Translations under genes and position numbers: made by a program
Shown: positions 63,933 to 64,000 of the stretch, piece after piece
How positions within the stretch are numbered: position 1 is the first letter of the stretch
Layout: every line of letters begins with the position of its first letter
Assembly (NCBI RefSeq): GCF_000168715.1
Contig: NZ_AASE01000002.1
Span: 124,001-188,000, forward strand
Source: Chlorobium ferrooxidans DSM 13031
GTDB taxonomy: Bacteria; Bacteroidota; Chlorobiia; Chlorobiales; Chlorobiaceae
DNA length: 64,000 nucleotides
Direction of reading: 5' to 3'
The notes under the pieces: model-generated
The model's database searches: none
Told to the model about the DNA's origin: nothing
Seen by the model: the letters and a program-made list of their open reading frames with translations, nothing else

Positions 63933-64000
63933 TCAGGAAGTTCTGAATTTTGCATAATAAAGAATATCCGCCGCCTGCCCGTCAAAAATCTCCTGCGCTT
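63933..64000 (-). CDS. C-terminal end of an unidentified protein (partial)
   Basis: On the - strand a frame is open from the window edge (first codon at 63998) to TGA at 63933-63935. It encodes AQEIFDGQAADILYYAKFRTS. The composition looks coding, and it would be the next gene of the operon upstream of 62855-63811. A second overlapping frame is also open here, so the call is weak. The 121 bp between it and the next start hold no clear promoter. Confidence 0.3.
   Translation of the reverse strand, partial: AQEIFDGQAADILYYAKFRTS

Overview
The window looks like part of a chromosome from a green sulfur bacterium (Chlorobiota, Chlorobiaceae) or a close relative. This rests on overall protein character, roughly 50% GC in most of the window, a NusG-paralogue antiterminator of the type common in Bacteroidota/Chlorobiota, and short dispersed intergenic repeats. 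It is an inference, not a proof. No rRNA, tRNA, CRISPR array, transposase or phage gene was seen.

Layout. Positions 1-6.3 kb are a flank: the tail of an unidentified gene, uvrA on the + strand, then on the - strand an MFS transporter, a UpxY/RfaH-like antiterminator and a DUF218 (YdcF/ElyC) membrane protein. These genes are separated by three intrinsic-terminator-like hairpins and by copies of a composite repeat that ends in spaced GTCCAC hexamers. From 6.46 kb to the right edge every gene is on the - strand. They form one very long surface-polysaccharide locus of about 50 genes, most of them overlapping by 1-17 nt or separated by less than 100 nt. No gap reaches 300 bp.

The locus reads as modules. 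(a) 6.5-14.3 kb makes common sugar nucleotides: ManC, RmlC, RmlA, a UDP-HexNAc 6-dehydrogenase, Gmd and Fcl. (b) 14.3-25 kb holds assembly enzymes: a GT-C-like membrane protein with a GtrB-like partner, several GT-A/GT-B glycosyltransferases, methyltransferases, a GT/DUF218 fusion and a GT/methyltransferase fusion. (c) 25-35 kb is an unusual building-block module: a nucleotidyltransferase-kinase fusion, a cupin, a GatZ/KbaZ-like aldolase subunit, a KdsC-like phosphatase, a TIGR04372-type glycosyltransferase, a sugar-1-P nucleotidyltransferase, an HldE-like protein with reversed domain order, and a radical SAM protein. (d) 35-48 kb is a second unusual module: C-methyltransferase-like proteins, SDRs, a WbuC-like cupin, an alcohol dehydrogenase, an APH-like kinase, a HAD phosphatase, a split transketolase, a GmhA-like SIS isomerase, epimerases and an LhgO-like FAD oxidase. 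(e) 47.9-63.8 kb holds an EpsG-like polymerase candidate, an AsnB-type amidotransferase, glycosyltransferases, an amino-sugar module (DegT aminotransferase, FdtA-like ketoisomerase, RmlC, epimerases) and more methyltransferases.

How it works together (inference): modules a, c, d and e make fucose-, uronate-, amino- and probably heptose- or long-chain-ketose-derived activated sugars. The glycosyltransferases assemble them and about ten methyltransferase-like domains decorate them. No Wzx flippase, Wzm/Wzt ABC transporter, Wza/Wzc export protein or initiating phosphoglycosyltransferase was recognised, so those must lie outside the window. The best candidates for something undescribed are modules c and d and the domain fusions.
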